This document shows positions 36,004 through 45,272 of a stretch of 64,000 nucleotides of DNA, one piece after another. The notes under the pieces were generated by a model. It had not been told where the DNA came from. It saw only the letters and a list, made by a program, of their open reading frames with translations, and ran no database searches. Source of the DNA: Aciduliprofundum sp. MAR08-339 (lineage in GTDB: Archaea; Thermoplasmatota; Thermoplasmata; Thermoplasmatales; Aciduliprofundaceae); NCBI RefSeq assembly GCF_000327505.1, contig NC_019942.1, positions 1,054,001 to 1,118,000 of the forward strand, in the 5' to 3' direction. The position numbers and the translations under genes are program-made. Position 1 is the first letter of the stretch. Each line of letters starts with the position of its first letter.

Positions 36004-39003
36004 TCACGCTCCCAGCAACTTCATAAATTCCGTTTCAATGGGAATTGCATTTTCCACATAGCTGTCTCCATTCACATAAATGTAATCCGGCTCAGTATCT
36101 GCAATTTCATTCATTTTTTCCTCAATGTGGTTTTTGTCCTTCTCCAAGTCCAAATTTTCCGTGTTTCTCCACACAATAACTGTCAAGGATCCATCGCTCT
36201 TGGTGCCCACAACCCACACGTATTTTCTGTCCTCAAATCTCTCCACGAAGTATTTTTTCACATGCAAACCGAGCAGATAATTGAATGTTTCCGCCAAATC
36301 CACATTCTCATCCTTCTCCATACCATTCTCCAGAATTCTCAGTTTGTAGGAGAATGGTTTCTGGAATTTGTCAATGTTGAGCCGGCTCATACTTCCACGT
36401 GTACCGTACTCAAGCATGTGGAATATGTAATCCTCAAATTCTGCGAGTTTTGCCTGCCTACCCTCCTCATTGGCAAACACAATGTTGTTCAGGGTGTCCT
36501 CGTACTGCTCCAGGGTGTGGTATTTGAAGAAGCCACTGCCACTCCAATTAATATCATTACTTAGATGTGATCTCCTTCTCTTCCCTAATATATTAAATTC
36601 TTTATCTCCATACAAAACTATTTTTAATCTACCCAACAAGCCCAGTTTTTTCTCACTGTTATCATGGTAAAACTCACTAAAATATTCTTCTAACTCAATT
36701 CCAATCCATTTTCTTCTCAATTTATGTGATACTACCAAAGTAGTTCCAGATCCAGCAAAGAAGTCCATTACTAGATCTCCTTTTTCTGTAGTAGATTGGA
36801 GTATCCTTCTTAATAAATTCTCAGGTTTTTGTGTATTAAAACTTACATTCTCAGTTGTTCTTAATTCTGATTGCGTAAAATGGTAAATATCGTTCCATAT
36901 ATCACCAATAGGGTAAACTTTTTCCTTTACTTCTAACTTTTGAAGAACAAGATTTCCTTTATCGTTATATTTCTCTACGAAAAATTCAAAATCTTCAAGT
37001 CTTTGACCTCTCTTAGTCCCCTCTTTAGTGTAAGAAATCAAATCCAACCAGCCTATTGGTAATTTTGTTGTGTTTCTATTTGGCTTCCACAGTTTGATAA
37101 ATTTGTAATCATTTATATATGAGCATTGAAATATTGTATCATGCTGTCTTACATATTTTTCTCCAAAACTTTTGTAGCTAAATAGTCCACTCTCATCATC
37201 TTTTGTTGCATTGGTATTCCAAATAATTTCGTTAATAACTGGAAACATTGAATTTACTAAATATCTTCCTAAATAATTAGCGTTCCAATCCAAATGGATA
37301 AAAAATGATCCGGTTTCTCTCATAAACTCTCTTGCTAATTTTATTCTGTCTATTAACAATGTAAGCCAAGATGAAGTTTGGTAATTATCTTTATAAATGA
37401 AGTCTTTTCCTGTTTTAAATGGTGGATCAATGTAAATCGTCTGCACCTTCTCGTAGTATTTATTCAAAAGCAAATTCAACGCCTGCCAGTTTTCACTTTT
37501 AATCAAAACTCCATCCAAAATATCATCCAGATAGTTGTTTTTGCTCAGAGCCACCAGCAAATTCCACTTGAATTCCTCATCAAAGTACTTAGTATCTATA
37601 GGTAACTTTTTCCACACATTTCCCTCCAGAGTGCGCTTTTCAATGAGATCCTCTTTTCTACTTACTTCCACGCCAAATAATTCTTTCCATTCTTCAATCT
37701 GCTTTTCATTATTCAATATATCATCAATTATACCTTCCAGAAATTCCTCACCTGCAAACTCTTTTATTTTATCCAGAGTGATCACATACTCAGTTTTTAG
37801 CACAAACTTCTTCTTCTCCCACAGCATTTTCTCAAAATCTTCAATTTCGGCCAGGAATTCAATTATTTTCTGGCTCAAATTTCTGAACACCTTTACTCTT
37901 CTCATGAGTTTTCGCAATTCATTCTCGTCCATACTCTCAATGCTCTCCATATTCAGCATCTCATTCTTTATGTAGAAATCAAGCTCGGTCAGGAAAAATT
38001 TTTTCAGATTTTTGTGTATGAAATAATCCTTGGTGTTCTTGGCCACATATTGCGCTATGCGTGCTTCCAAAACCGTTCTATCGCTTTCTTCACCGGATTT
38101 CTTCACAAACTTCTTGTTCAACTGCTTCTTAATATCAGGATGATTGTTCTCCTGCAACCATTCATTTATCCTTTTTACAGCATCTTCTTGCAGAGTGGTT
38201 TTTACGGTTGTTTTGTTGGTTCTATCACCAAATCCAAATCTTTGGTACTCTTCATTTGTTAATTCCCTGAACTCAAAGTATATGTTCACACTCTTACCCT
38301 TCACTTCCATAAAATCCTCTGCAGAGAGAATGAAATACTTGTCCTTTCCCTTCACATTATTTTTATCAATATGCGCCTCCCTCAACTTGAAATTTATTTC
38401 GTAAGCACCGGCACGAAATGTGTATTTCTGGAAGTACTCGGTTGTTTTCACATAGTACTGATCTTTATTTGCCCAGTAAAGCATCACTTCTTCCCCATTG
38501 TAAGGCACTATGTAATCGTTGGATTTTGTGTATCTTCTTATGGGAATCAAATCTCCATCTTGATAATATCTATCAAAAAACTCGTAAATCCTGCTGAAAA
38601 TCTCTCTTTTATCTGCTGTCACATTTTCCACATTTTTCAAAGCTTTCTGTTTCTCCTTATACTTCTTTACGATAGGCACATTTTCAAACATTGGATTTAT
38701 GTTACCATCTTCATCAAACACACCCTCGCCTAGATTCTCCACAACTTCCCTCCTCAAATCTTTTAATTCCTTCTCCAAATCTTTTGCATCCTGTTTGTAG
38801 AGCTCTTTGAATTCCTCCTCAACAGCATTTATTAAATCGTTTTCTATGAAATTCCTTATTTCTTCCCTTTTGAAATTCATTATTTTGTAGATGCCAAAAT
38901 CCAAATCTTCCACATCAAATCTGAAAAGATTCAAAAGCAAATCTTTGAGTTTTCTCTCCATGTTTTCTTCTTCCTTCTTCAAATTTTCCACATTACCATA
39001 CAT
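36004..39003 (-). CDS. mod: Type III DNA methyltransferase, Mod subunit (long form)
   Basis: The 999-residue protein has beta-class amino-methyltransferase order: DPPF (motif IV, near residue 525) then DFFAGSGTT (motif I, near 747). About 500 residues precede the methylase, far longer than classical Mod (600-700 total), and appear mostly helical (LEKELKDLRREVVENLG). The C-terminal 200 residues form a further domain. It modifies adenine and provides target recognition for Res. The frame extends 45 codons upstream into the helicase gene, but ATG 39003 follows GAAGGTGAG at proper spacing, so I start there, immediately at the helicase stop. Confidence 0.9.
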   Translation of the reverse strand: MYGNVENLKKEEENMERKLKDLLLNLFRFDVEDLDFGIYKIMNFKREEIRNFIENDLINAVEEEFKELYKQDAKDLEKELKDLRREVVENLGEGVFDEDGNINPMFENVPIVKKYKEKQKALKNVENVTADKREIFSRIYEFFDRYYQDGDLIPIRRYTKSNDYIVPYNGEEVMLYWANKDQYYVKTTEYFQKYTFRAGAYEINFKLREAHIDKNNVKGKDKYFILSAEDFMEVKGKSVNIYFEFRELTNEEYQRFGFGDRTNKTTVKTTLQEDAVKRINEWLQENNHPDIKKQLNKKFVKKSGEESDRTVLEARIAQYVAKNTKDYFIHKNLKKFFLTELDFYIKNEMLNMESIESMDENELRKLMRRVKVFRNLSQKIIEFLAEIEDFEKMLWEKKKFVLKTEYVITLDKIKEFAGEEFLEGIIDDILNNEKQIEEWKELFGVEVSRKEDLIEKRTLEGNVWKKLPIDTKYFDEEFKWNLLVALSKNNYLDDILDGVLIKSENWQALNLLLNKYYEKVQTIYIDPPFKTGKDFIYKDNYQTSSWLTLLIDRIKLAREFMRETGSFFIHLDWNANYLGRYLVNSMFPVINEIIWNTNATKDDESGLFSYKSFGEKYVRQHDTIFQCSYINDYKFIKLWKPNRNTTKLPIGWLDLISYTKEGTKRGQRLEDFEFFVEKYNDKGNLVLQKLEVKEKVYPIGDIWNDIYHFTQSELRTTENVSFNTQKPENLLRRILQSTTEKGDLVMDFFAGSGTTLVVSHKLRRKWIGIELEEYFSEFYHDNSEKKLGLLGRLKIVLYGDKEFNILGKRRRSHLSNDINWSGSGFFKYHTLEQYEDTLNNIVFANEEGRQAKLAEFEDYIFHMLEYGTRGSMSRLNIDKFQKPFSYKLRILENGMEKDENVDLAETFNYLLGLHVKKYFVERFEDRKYVWVVGTKSDGSLTVIVWRNTENLDLEKDKNHIEEKMNEIADTEPDYIYVNGDSYVENAIPIETEFMKLLGA

Positions 39004-39004
39004 C

Positions 39005-41779
39005 TTACTCACCTTCATCACCCATTCTGAATTTACATATGTCCCGGTAATCGCAATTTTCACAGAAATCACCGGGGTTGGGGTTATAGTTCTGATTTTG
39101 AATTTGAGATAGTAAATTCTCCGTATATATTTTTGCATTGCGGAGAGTATCTTGGCTCACGTCAATCTCATCTATTTCTCCTTCACCTAAATATACAACG
39201 CTTCCCCTTCCCACATTATATCCGAGCCCTTTGAGCCCTAAGGCATATAAACGTACCTGAAGGGCCACATGCTCCGGTTTGGTAACTTTTGTGGATGTTT
39301 TGTATTCCCTCACCTCCACAACATCACCCTTATCTATGATTACATCCACTTTACCTGCTATTGTGGAATTTTTGCTGGGAAATTCCAATCTGTATTCCAC
39401 CTCTGCCACAGAGGAAATGTCTTCCATATGATCTGCCACATAATTCACAAGAATATTCTCCGCACTTTTCTTTAGTTTTTGAGCTTTATATTTCGGTGCA
39501 TAAGGTAAGTAGAATCCTTTATCTACAGCCTCTAATATTGCACTTAATGGATTATACCCTTCTTTATGGAGTTCTACAGCTCTGCGTAAGGAGTAATGAA
39601 GTGCATTCCCATATCCCAGTTCCTCTGCAAGTGGAGCTTGATAGTTCCATACATGTCTTAATCTGTAAAAGTAGGGGCACTTCACATAATCCACTATTTC
39701 ACCTGCCTCAAATGTGGATACCTCGATCTCACCGGTAACCACTGAAGGTGAATCAGTATCTATTTTGAATTTATCTTCTGCTCTTAAAATCTCCAAATTT
39801 CTGGGATTATCTTCCAGGACCTCCCGTAGGAAGCAGCTGATAGTTGCCTTCTTAACATTATATTTCTCAAAAAAGCTTAGCACCAATGTACTTTTTGCTC
39901 TTGTTGCAGCCACATAAAACAATCTTCTTTCATCTTCCATTTTTGTATCGTATCTACGTGCAGGGAATAGATCCCTGTCTATGAGCCACATTCTCTTTTC
40001 CGCTATATGTGAAGAGGGAAATCTTCTACTCACTAATGATGGTATGAACACAACATGCCATTCAAGACCTTTTGCTTGGTGAATTGTGGTTACCTGCACA
40101 GCATCCACTGCTCTGATGTCCTCACTTGGTTGCTCCTCATAGGCTGTGGATGCATATGTTATAATGTACCATATTAATCCCTTTAGCAAAGAATTGTTCC
40201 ATTTAAGTTTGTTCCCCCCCAATCTCACAGCATTCTCATAATCTCCCAGTAAAACGCTAAATCTTCCAAGATTTGCCATTATGGCAGCATGGAGTTTGTT
40301 AGAGGGTTCCAAATCCTTAAACTTGAGAATGTTAAGAACCTCATGATAAACCTCTTGGAAGTTATGGTATTTGCCATTTAACACATCCTCCCTCCAGATC
40401 TCTAATTTTTCTTTAACCTGATCTTTTTCATCTAAATCCAACAATTTTGTGGCACTTATCCAATCATTCAATGCAGAGTCTAATAGTTCTTCATTTTCCA
40501 CTTTACCGTGGTAATCATACCAAAATCCCTCATCCCAGAGCCAGCAGAATAACTTGCCTAGAGCCAAGGCCTCCTCCCTTCTAAATAAACCAATAGTCCC
40601 TCCTACGATGTATGGGATGTCCCTACTTTTTAGTTCTTGGATAATGGGATCGCCTGAGGTAGTCACACTTCTTAGAAGAATACCAAAATCTGAATACCTC
40701 ATATTCTTCTCACTTACTAAATTCTCTATCTGATCTACAATCCATTTTGCTTCCTCTTTTGGAGTTTTTGCTTTTGCCACATACACATGTCCATCTTCAT
40801 CTTTCACAGGTGTCATTTCATCAAATTTCCTTTTTTCAAATCTGTTAGCAATTTTATTTCCTACTTCTACTATTCTTTTGGTGCTCCTCCTATTTTCAGG
40901 AATAACTATAGTTTCCGCATCTGGATATATTTCCGTGAATCTTTCAAAACACTCATCATCCGAACCTCTCCACTGATAAATGGTTTGTCTTGGATCTCCT
41001 ACAACCATAATGCTAGCATTTTTTCCAACTAATTTTATTAGCTCCTCTTGGGCATGATTTATATCCTGATACTCATCCACAATGAGATACTTCACCATGG
41101 GTAATCTTTCCGGATTTTCCTTTATATTTTTAACTGCAAGATAAATGAGGCGTCCAAATGTAAGTTTGTGGTACTCATCTAAAGTACTTTCATATTTTTC
41201 AAACACATGGTAAAATTCTGGATTTTTCTTGGATAACTTGTCTCTTGGAATAATCTCATCATACACAACATTTACTGCCTCTAGGAATTTTTTGCACTTG
41301 TCTCCATAATTTTGTCCCCTTAGTTTATTCACTCCTATTCCCCAACCTCTCTTCATAACAAAAGCCATCTCTTGTTTATCGTCCATAACATCGTAATTTC
41401 CATATCCGAAATAATCTTGAAGTATGCGAAGGGCGTAGCTGTGGATTGTCCCAATATACATTTTGCCTAACTTATGGGCGTATTCTTCGCCTTTTATATC
41501 AATTATGCGGGAGTATATTCTGGATTTCATAGATTGTGCGGCCTTCTCCGTAAATGTAAATGCTACGATGGTATCTGGTTCAACATTTTTGCATAACAAT
41601 AAATACAGAATTCTTCTTGTTAGAGTTTCTGTTTTACCAGCTCCTGCACCTGCTAAAATACGTATATGTTTTGCACTGCTCTCTACGGCACTTTTTTGAG
41701 CAGGAGACAAAGGAGAATTTTGGAAGGGTCCATTGATAATCATATTATAAATTTCATCTGAACAAATTTCATTCACCAT
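39005..41779 (-). CDS. UvrD/Rep-family helicase fused to RecB/Cas4-like nuclease
   Basis: The 924-residue protein starts with a superfamily 1 helicase: Walker A GAGAGKTE (44-51), VDEYQDINHAQ (motif II, near 230), GDPRQTIYQWRG (motif III), TTIHQAKGLEW (motif V) and VAATRAK (motif VI). The last 230 residues are a PD-(D/E)xK nuclease (GKVDVIID...VVEVREYKTS) with four cysteines positioned as an Fe-S cluster, one in VKCPYFYRL and three in CENCDYRDIC. This is the AddAB/Dna2/Cas4 style of end-processing enzyme. Its stop and the Mod start are adjacent, so the three genes form one operon. A role in defence with Mod/Res is inferred. Confidence 0.9.
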   Translation of the reverse strand: MVNEICSDEIYNMIINGPFQNSPLSPAQKSAVESSAKHIRILAGAGAGKTETLTRRILYLLLCKNVEPDTIVAFTFTEKAAQSMKSRIYSRIIDIKGEEYAHKLGKMYIGTIHSYALRILQDYFGYGNYDVMDDKQEMAFVMKRGWGIGVNKLRGQNYGDKCKKFLEAVNVVYDEIIPRDKLSKKNPEFYHVFEKYESTLDEYHKLTFGRLIYLAVKNIKENPERLPMVKYLIVDEYQDINHAQEELIKLVGKNASIMVVGDPRQTIYQWRGSDDECFERFTEIYPDAETIVIPENRRSTKRIVEVGNKIANRFEKRKFDEMTPVKDEDGHVYVAKAKTPKEEAKWIVDQIENLVSEKNMRYSDFGILLRSVTTSGDPIIQELKSRDIPYIVGGTIGLFRREEALALGKLFCWLWDEGFWYDYHGKVENEELLDSALNDWISATKLLDLDEKDQVKEKLEIWREDVLNGKYHNFQEVYHEVLNILKFKDLEPSNKLHAAIMANLGRFSVLLGDYENAVRLGGNKLKWNNSLLKGLIWYIITYASTAYEEQPSEDIRAVDAVQVTTIHQAKGLEWHVVFIPSLVSRRFPSSHIAEKRMWLIDRDLFPARRYDTKMEDERRLFYVAATRAKSTLVLSFFEKYNVKKATISCFLREVLEDNPRNLEILRAEDKFKIDTDSPSVVTGEIEVSTFEAGEIVDYVKCPYFYRLRHVWNYQAPLAEELGYGNALHYSLRRAVELHKEGYNPLSAILEAVDKGFYLPYAPKYKAQKLKKSAENILVNYVADHMEDISSVAEVEYRLEFPSKNSTIAGKVDVIIDKGDVVEVREYKTSTKVTKPEHVALQVRLYALGLKGLGYNVGRGSVVYLGEGEIDEIDVSQDTLRNAKIYTENLLSQIQNQNYNPNPGDFCENCDYRDICKFRMGDEGE

Positions 41780-41945
41780 TACTAATTAGTATGAAAGGAT
41801 GATTAATAAATTTTTCCACATACTATTAAAAACCATGGGTTAAACCTTAAAAATCCCCTTTTTGCCTTACAATTTTTGGTGGCTAAATAGAAACAATGTT
41901 ACTTGGTAGAATATTGAGAGCTAAAAAGCATACCCTAGTAATTAT

Positions 41946-42236
41946 TCATTTCTCAGACCTTAACAAATTAACAATATTCTCCATATGATCTTTACTGAAA
42001 AAAATAGTTGCAGGTTTTCCGGCGATATCGATTTCTATCTCATATCCCATATTTGTTGGTCTATTTGGGACATACTCAGCCGTATATTCATCATTCTTTA
42101 TCTTTTCAGCGAGGATCAATATATTAGTTAAATCATATCCTCCAACTTTCATACGGGTATGACAATTAGGACACAAGGAGAGCGCATTAAACTTACTATC
42201 GGCCCAAGTATGTTTTCCTCTCACCTCATTATACAT
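41946..42236 (-). pseudogene. HNH nuclease fragment (N-terminus missing)
   Basis: The 96-codon frame (open up to a stop at about 42256) begins with AVHMYNEVRGKHTW...FNALSLCPNCHTRM, which fits the second half of an HNH motif (H, N, then C-x2-C-H). The upstream Cys pair and first His strand expected of an HNH nuclease are missing, and the sequence upstream is the palindromic element at 42280-42381. The C-terminal 55 residues (YEIEIDIAGKPATIFF...) are unassigned. I read it as a gene truncated at the element; it could also be an intact small protein. Confidence 0.5.
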
Positions 42237-42279
42237 ATGTACAGCCGTATTTAATCCTTTCTAACCCCATCGCCCGCAA

Positions 42280-42381
42280 TTTCGGACAACGTTTTGCGGA
42301 CATATGAAGTTGGTGAACTAAGTGAGCCAATTTGGGCGGATGTGCGAAGCACCATAGCCGTATGTCCGCGGTTAGGCGAAG
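42280..42381. repeat. Structured palindromic element (attC-like)
   Basis: Inner arms GCGGACATA (42296-42304) and TATGTCCGC (42361-42369) are perfect inverted repeats around a 56-nt centre that itself contains the hairpin GTGC-TTC-GCAC. Outer arms TTCGGACAAC (about 42281-42290) and GTTAGGCGAA (42371-42380) are imperfect inverted repeats (7 of 10). GTTAGGC fits the integron attC core GTTRRRY and the overall shape resembles an attC site, but no integrase is in the window. It lies between the HNH fragment and the ATPase/helicase operon. Confidence 0.5.
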
Positions 42382-42393
42382 CGGTTGCAACAA

Positions 42394-43977
42394 TCATTTT
42401 ATACCCCCCATTTTGTCTCGTATATTTTTGGGCAAGAAATAGTAAAAATATCCTTTTGCATTATGACTTTTGAACTTTGCTGGAAGTGCTTTAGATTTTT
42501 CAGATTTTACGTAAATCTTATCACCTGATACGTGAACAACCTTCCAAACTTTCCCAGCAAGCACGAAAATATCATCAATAGGATATTGTACTTCACCAAC
42601 GATTTGCTTAGAGCTAACATCGACAACTTTTAATGTTTTGGTAGATGGAATATTTGAGTGAATTTTACCCCTTTCGCCCCAATCCATCAGTTTAGTTGTT
42701 GCATACCACTTATCATATCTTTTCTCTATCCATCCTTTTGTTTCTAAATGACTCAATATGTCTTTTAGATCACCTTCTGAACAAAATCCGTTAAAAAGTT
42801 CAATAAAATAATCGCTTTCTAATCCGCTTGGATTTGCATAAAGAGATGAGAATATTTGTTGGACAACTACAGATAAATCGGGTGAATATTCTACTGGTTC
42901 CACCAACCCTTCAATTGCTACCTTAAACATCCTCTCAAACATTGCTCTCTCCTCTTCAGAACTAAATATAGCAAAAACCCTACATTTCTGTGTACGACGA
43001 TTGCCCCTTCCAATCCGCTGAAGCAACGATGAGATACTCCAAGGGATCTCAGCAAGCACAATAGCATCTATGTCTCCGATGTCAATACCAACTTCAAGTG
43101 TCATGGTAGCGACGCAAACTCCATATTGGGTCTCTTTCATAAAACTCTCTGCTTCCTTCCGAATTTGCTTGCTTAAACTTCCATGATGAACAACGACTAT
43201 ATCGTTACCCCATAATCTTTTACATTCTTTTGCAACATTCTCTACATTAGCCCTCTTATTGCAGAAAATTAATAACTTCTTTAATTTCTCTTCTCTCGCG
43301 TAATCAAAAACTTCTCTGAGTGATTTTACAAGAGTATATTTAATTTCTCGTTTAGCGGAGGCTATAATAACTTCAAAGTCTTTTAAATACCTGCTACCCA
43401 CGCTTTCAGGGTCGGCAATTGTGGCAGATAGTGCATACATGTTAAAATCTGTCTCTGCGATATATTCTAATCTCCTTAAAAGTAATCTTAGCTGGTCACC
43501 TCTATAGGTATTATCAATGAGGTGTATCTCATCTAATATTACTGCTTTTAAATTCTTAAAACTTGAAGGATATCTGCATATTAAAGAGTCCAAGGATTCG
43601 GGAGTAGTTATCAAAAAATCTGGAAGTTTATCTGGATTAAACTGTGGCTTGTCGCCAGTTTTTAATGATAGCGAGACATTAAGTTCCTCCAATTGCTCTT
43701 TCAGTCGATAATACATATCATTTACTAATGCTCTGGTAGGACAAACATAAAGTATTGACAAACCTTTCCAGTTTTCATTAAGCAATCTCTCGATTAATGG
43801 TGCTACAACGGCTTCTGTTTTTCCACTTGCTGTAGAGGATACTATGATGGCATTTTTTCTTTTTAAAATCAGAGGGATTGCTTTTTCTTGGATAGGAAGT
43901 AATTTTCCGAATCTACCAAAGAAAGTCGTCCATGTTCGTTTTAATTTCAACTTTAATTCTTTTTGAGCAGTTATCAT
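42394..43977 (-). CDS. Lhr/BrxHI-like superfamily 2 helicase
   Basis: The 527-residue helicase has SSTASGKTEAVVAPLIE (Walker A near residue 50), CPTRALVNDM (Ia), TTPESLDSL, ILDEIHLID (motif II near 150), ALSATI (III), FCNKRANVE (IV), VATMTLEVGIDIGDID (V) and LQRIGRGNRR (VI). Gly-Asp-Ile-Asp after motif V and the short C-terminal extension resemble Lhr and the BREX helicase BrxHI, though it is shorter than full Lhr. It overlaps the upstream ATPase gene by 4 nt (ATGA) and ends 13 nt before the inverted-repeat end. It is the last gene of a four-gene operon with two BrxD-like ATPases. Confidence 0.85.
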   Translation of the reverse strand: MITAQKELKLKLKRTWTTFFGRFGKLLPIQEKAIPLILKRKNAIIVSSTASGKTEAVVAPLIERLLNENWKGLSILYVCPTRALVNDMYYRLKEQLEELNVSLSLKTGDKPQFNPDKLPDFLITTPESLDSLICRYPSSFKNLKAVILDEIHLIDNTYRGDQLRLLLRRLEYIAETDFNMYALSATIADPESVGSRYLKDFEVIIASAKREIKYTLVKSLREVFDYAREEKLKKLLIFCNKRANVENVAKECKRLWGNDIVVVHHGSLSKQIRKEAESFMKETQYGVCVATMTLEVGIDIGDIDAIVLAEIPWSISSLLQRIGRGNRRTQKCRVFAIFSSEEERAMFERMFKVAIEGLVEPVEYSPDLSVVVQQIFSSLYANPSGLESDYFIELFNGFCSEGDLKDILSHLETKGWIEKRYDKWYATTKLMDWGERGKIHSNIPSTKTLKVVDVSSKQIVGEVQYPIDDIFVLAGKVWKVVHVSGDKIYVKSEKSKALPAKFKSHNAKGYFYYFLPKNIRDKMGGIK

Positions 43978-45263
43978 CTTAGTAACTCCTCCATTGATTT
44001 ATTTGGATAAAAACGTATAAGATCAAGAACCTCCACAACTCCTTTTATAAATTTGCGAGTTTTGTCGTTGGGTATCTTATCAAATAATAGTTCCGAGTTA
44101 TAGTTTATACTGATGTCTTCATATGCATCTTTGTAATATTTAATTATTTTATTTAATAGCTCTTTAAATGCATCATTGCTAATTACACCAATGTCGATCT
44201 TATTTTTATAATCCCATATAGGTGTAAAAGCAAATAAAACTTTTAAATGGGACGGTAGCTTCCAAGCAAACCTAATCGGATTATTTCTTGGAAAACCACA
44301 ATAAGTTAATCCCGTATTTTTTCCTTTCAAGTTTTCTATTTTCTCAGTTAAAAGTAAATTGAAGTTATTTGACAAAAGTATAATTCCTTTAATAAAGTTC
44401 ATCCCTTTTTCAGACTGATATTTGTAGTCATACTCACTTATATTCTCTGCTTCATCAAATAATATTAAAAAACCTCTCATTTTTAGAATTTCATATGCTG
44501 CCCATGAGATTCCATTCAAAATATAACAATATATATTAGCTGCCGTCCCAGATTTATATAGAGATGGACGATACCAATTATATTCTCCCTCAATCCATTC
44601 CCAGATAATTTCTTCACTTAATCGTTGATATAACCAAGTATTTCTCTTTTTAAATTCGTCAATGAGCTTTTTAAAATATATGTGGTTTTCCAAATATGGG
44701 GATTTGTTACTGTTTATCACTTCTCTTATAAAATCACGAAATCCTAGATATTTACCATTCTTCTTCCATTTGATGTTCTTTATAATCTGCTGATATATTT
44801 GATACGGTCTGAAAAATGGATTTTCATTACGACCTATTTCCACGAGTGAAACCATCCAATTATTATTAAGAGAAATAGAATATATATATTCTAGAAGATG
44901 TGTTTTTCCAGAACCATAATCACCCCGGATTATAAATGTCCCATCCTGTTCATTATTAAGCCACTTTTTTATTTCGTTTATTTCTTCTTCACGTCCAAAT
45001 GTAAATTCCTCCACGTATTCATGAGGAACGATACCCAATCTTAAAGCTTCAATTATTTGTCTTGCTTTAAATTGTTTTTCAGAAAGCACTCGTTTTGTAT
45101 GTTTATGTTTAACCAGAATAGGGGCTTCTGATAAGAATCTAACTTCATCTTTTCTTACCCATCTCCTAATTCCATCCTCGAATTCTACATATAGCTCAAA
45201 TCCCCCATATCTCTCCCGCAGTATTTTTCCTTTTCCGTAAGTTCTGTGCTCTATCAACTGCAT
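43974..45263 (-). CDS. BrxD-like P-loop ATPase with N-terminal SH3/CarD-like domain
   Basis: The 429-residue protein has a small N-terminal beta domain (1-45; HRTYGKGKILRERYGG...VEFEDGIRRWV, the look of a CarD/Tudor-like SH3 barrel), then a FGREEE entry, Walker A GDYGSGKTHLL (114-124) and Walker B FLILFDEAENIS (near 270). This layout fits the DUF2791 ATP-binding family that includes BREX BrxD. It lies between a second such ATPase and the helicase, overlapping the helicase by 4 nt. Two different ATPases of one family in tandem suggests a hetero-oligomeric ring or a loader pair; that is inference. Confidence 0.7.
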   Translation of the reverse strand: MQLIEHRTYGKGKILRERYGGFELYVEFEDGIRRWVRKDEVRFLSEAPILVKHKHTKRVLSEKQFKARQIIEALRLGIVPHEYVEEFTFGREEEINEIKKWLNNEQDGTFIIRGDYGSGKTHLLEYIYSISLNNNWMVSLVEIGRNENPFFRPYQIYQQIIKNIKWKKNGKYLGFRDFIREVINSNKSPYLENHIYFKKLIDEFKKRNTWLYQRLSEEIIWEWIEGEYNWYRPSLYKSGTAANIYCYILNGISWAAYEILKMRGFLILFDEAENISEYDYKYQSEKGMNFIKGIILLSNNFNLLLTEKIENLKGKNTGLTYCGFPRNNPIRFAWKLPSHLKVLFAFTPIWDYKNKIDIGVISNDAFKELLNKIIKYYKDAYEDISINYNSELLFDKIPNDKTRKFIKGVVEVLDLIRFYPNKSMEELLR

Positions 45264-45272
45264 ATCACATCC

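Noticed and set aside
39004-39138. 45 extra N-terminal codons of Mod
   Set aside because: They lie inside the helicase-nuclease gene; ATG 39003 with a good ribosome site starts the real protein.
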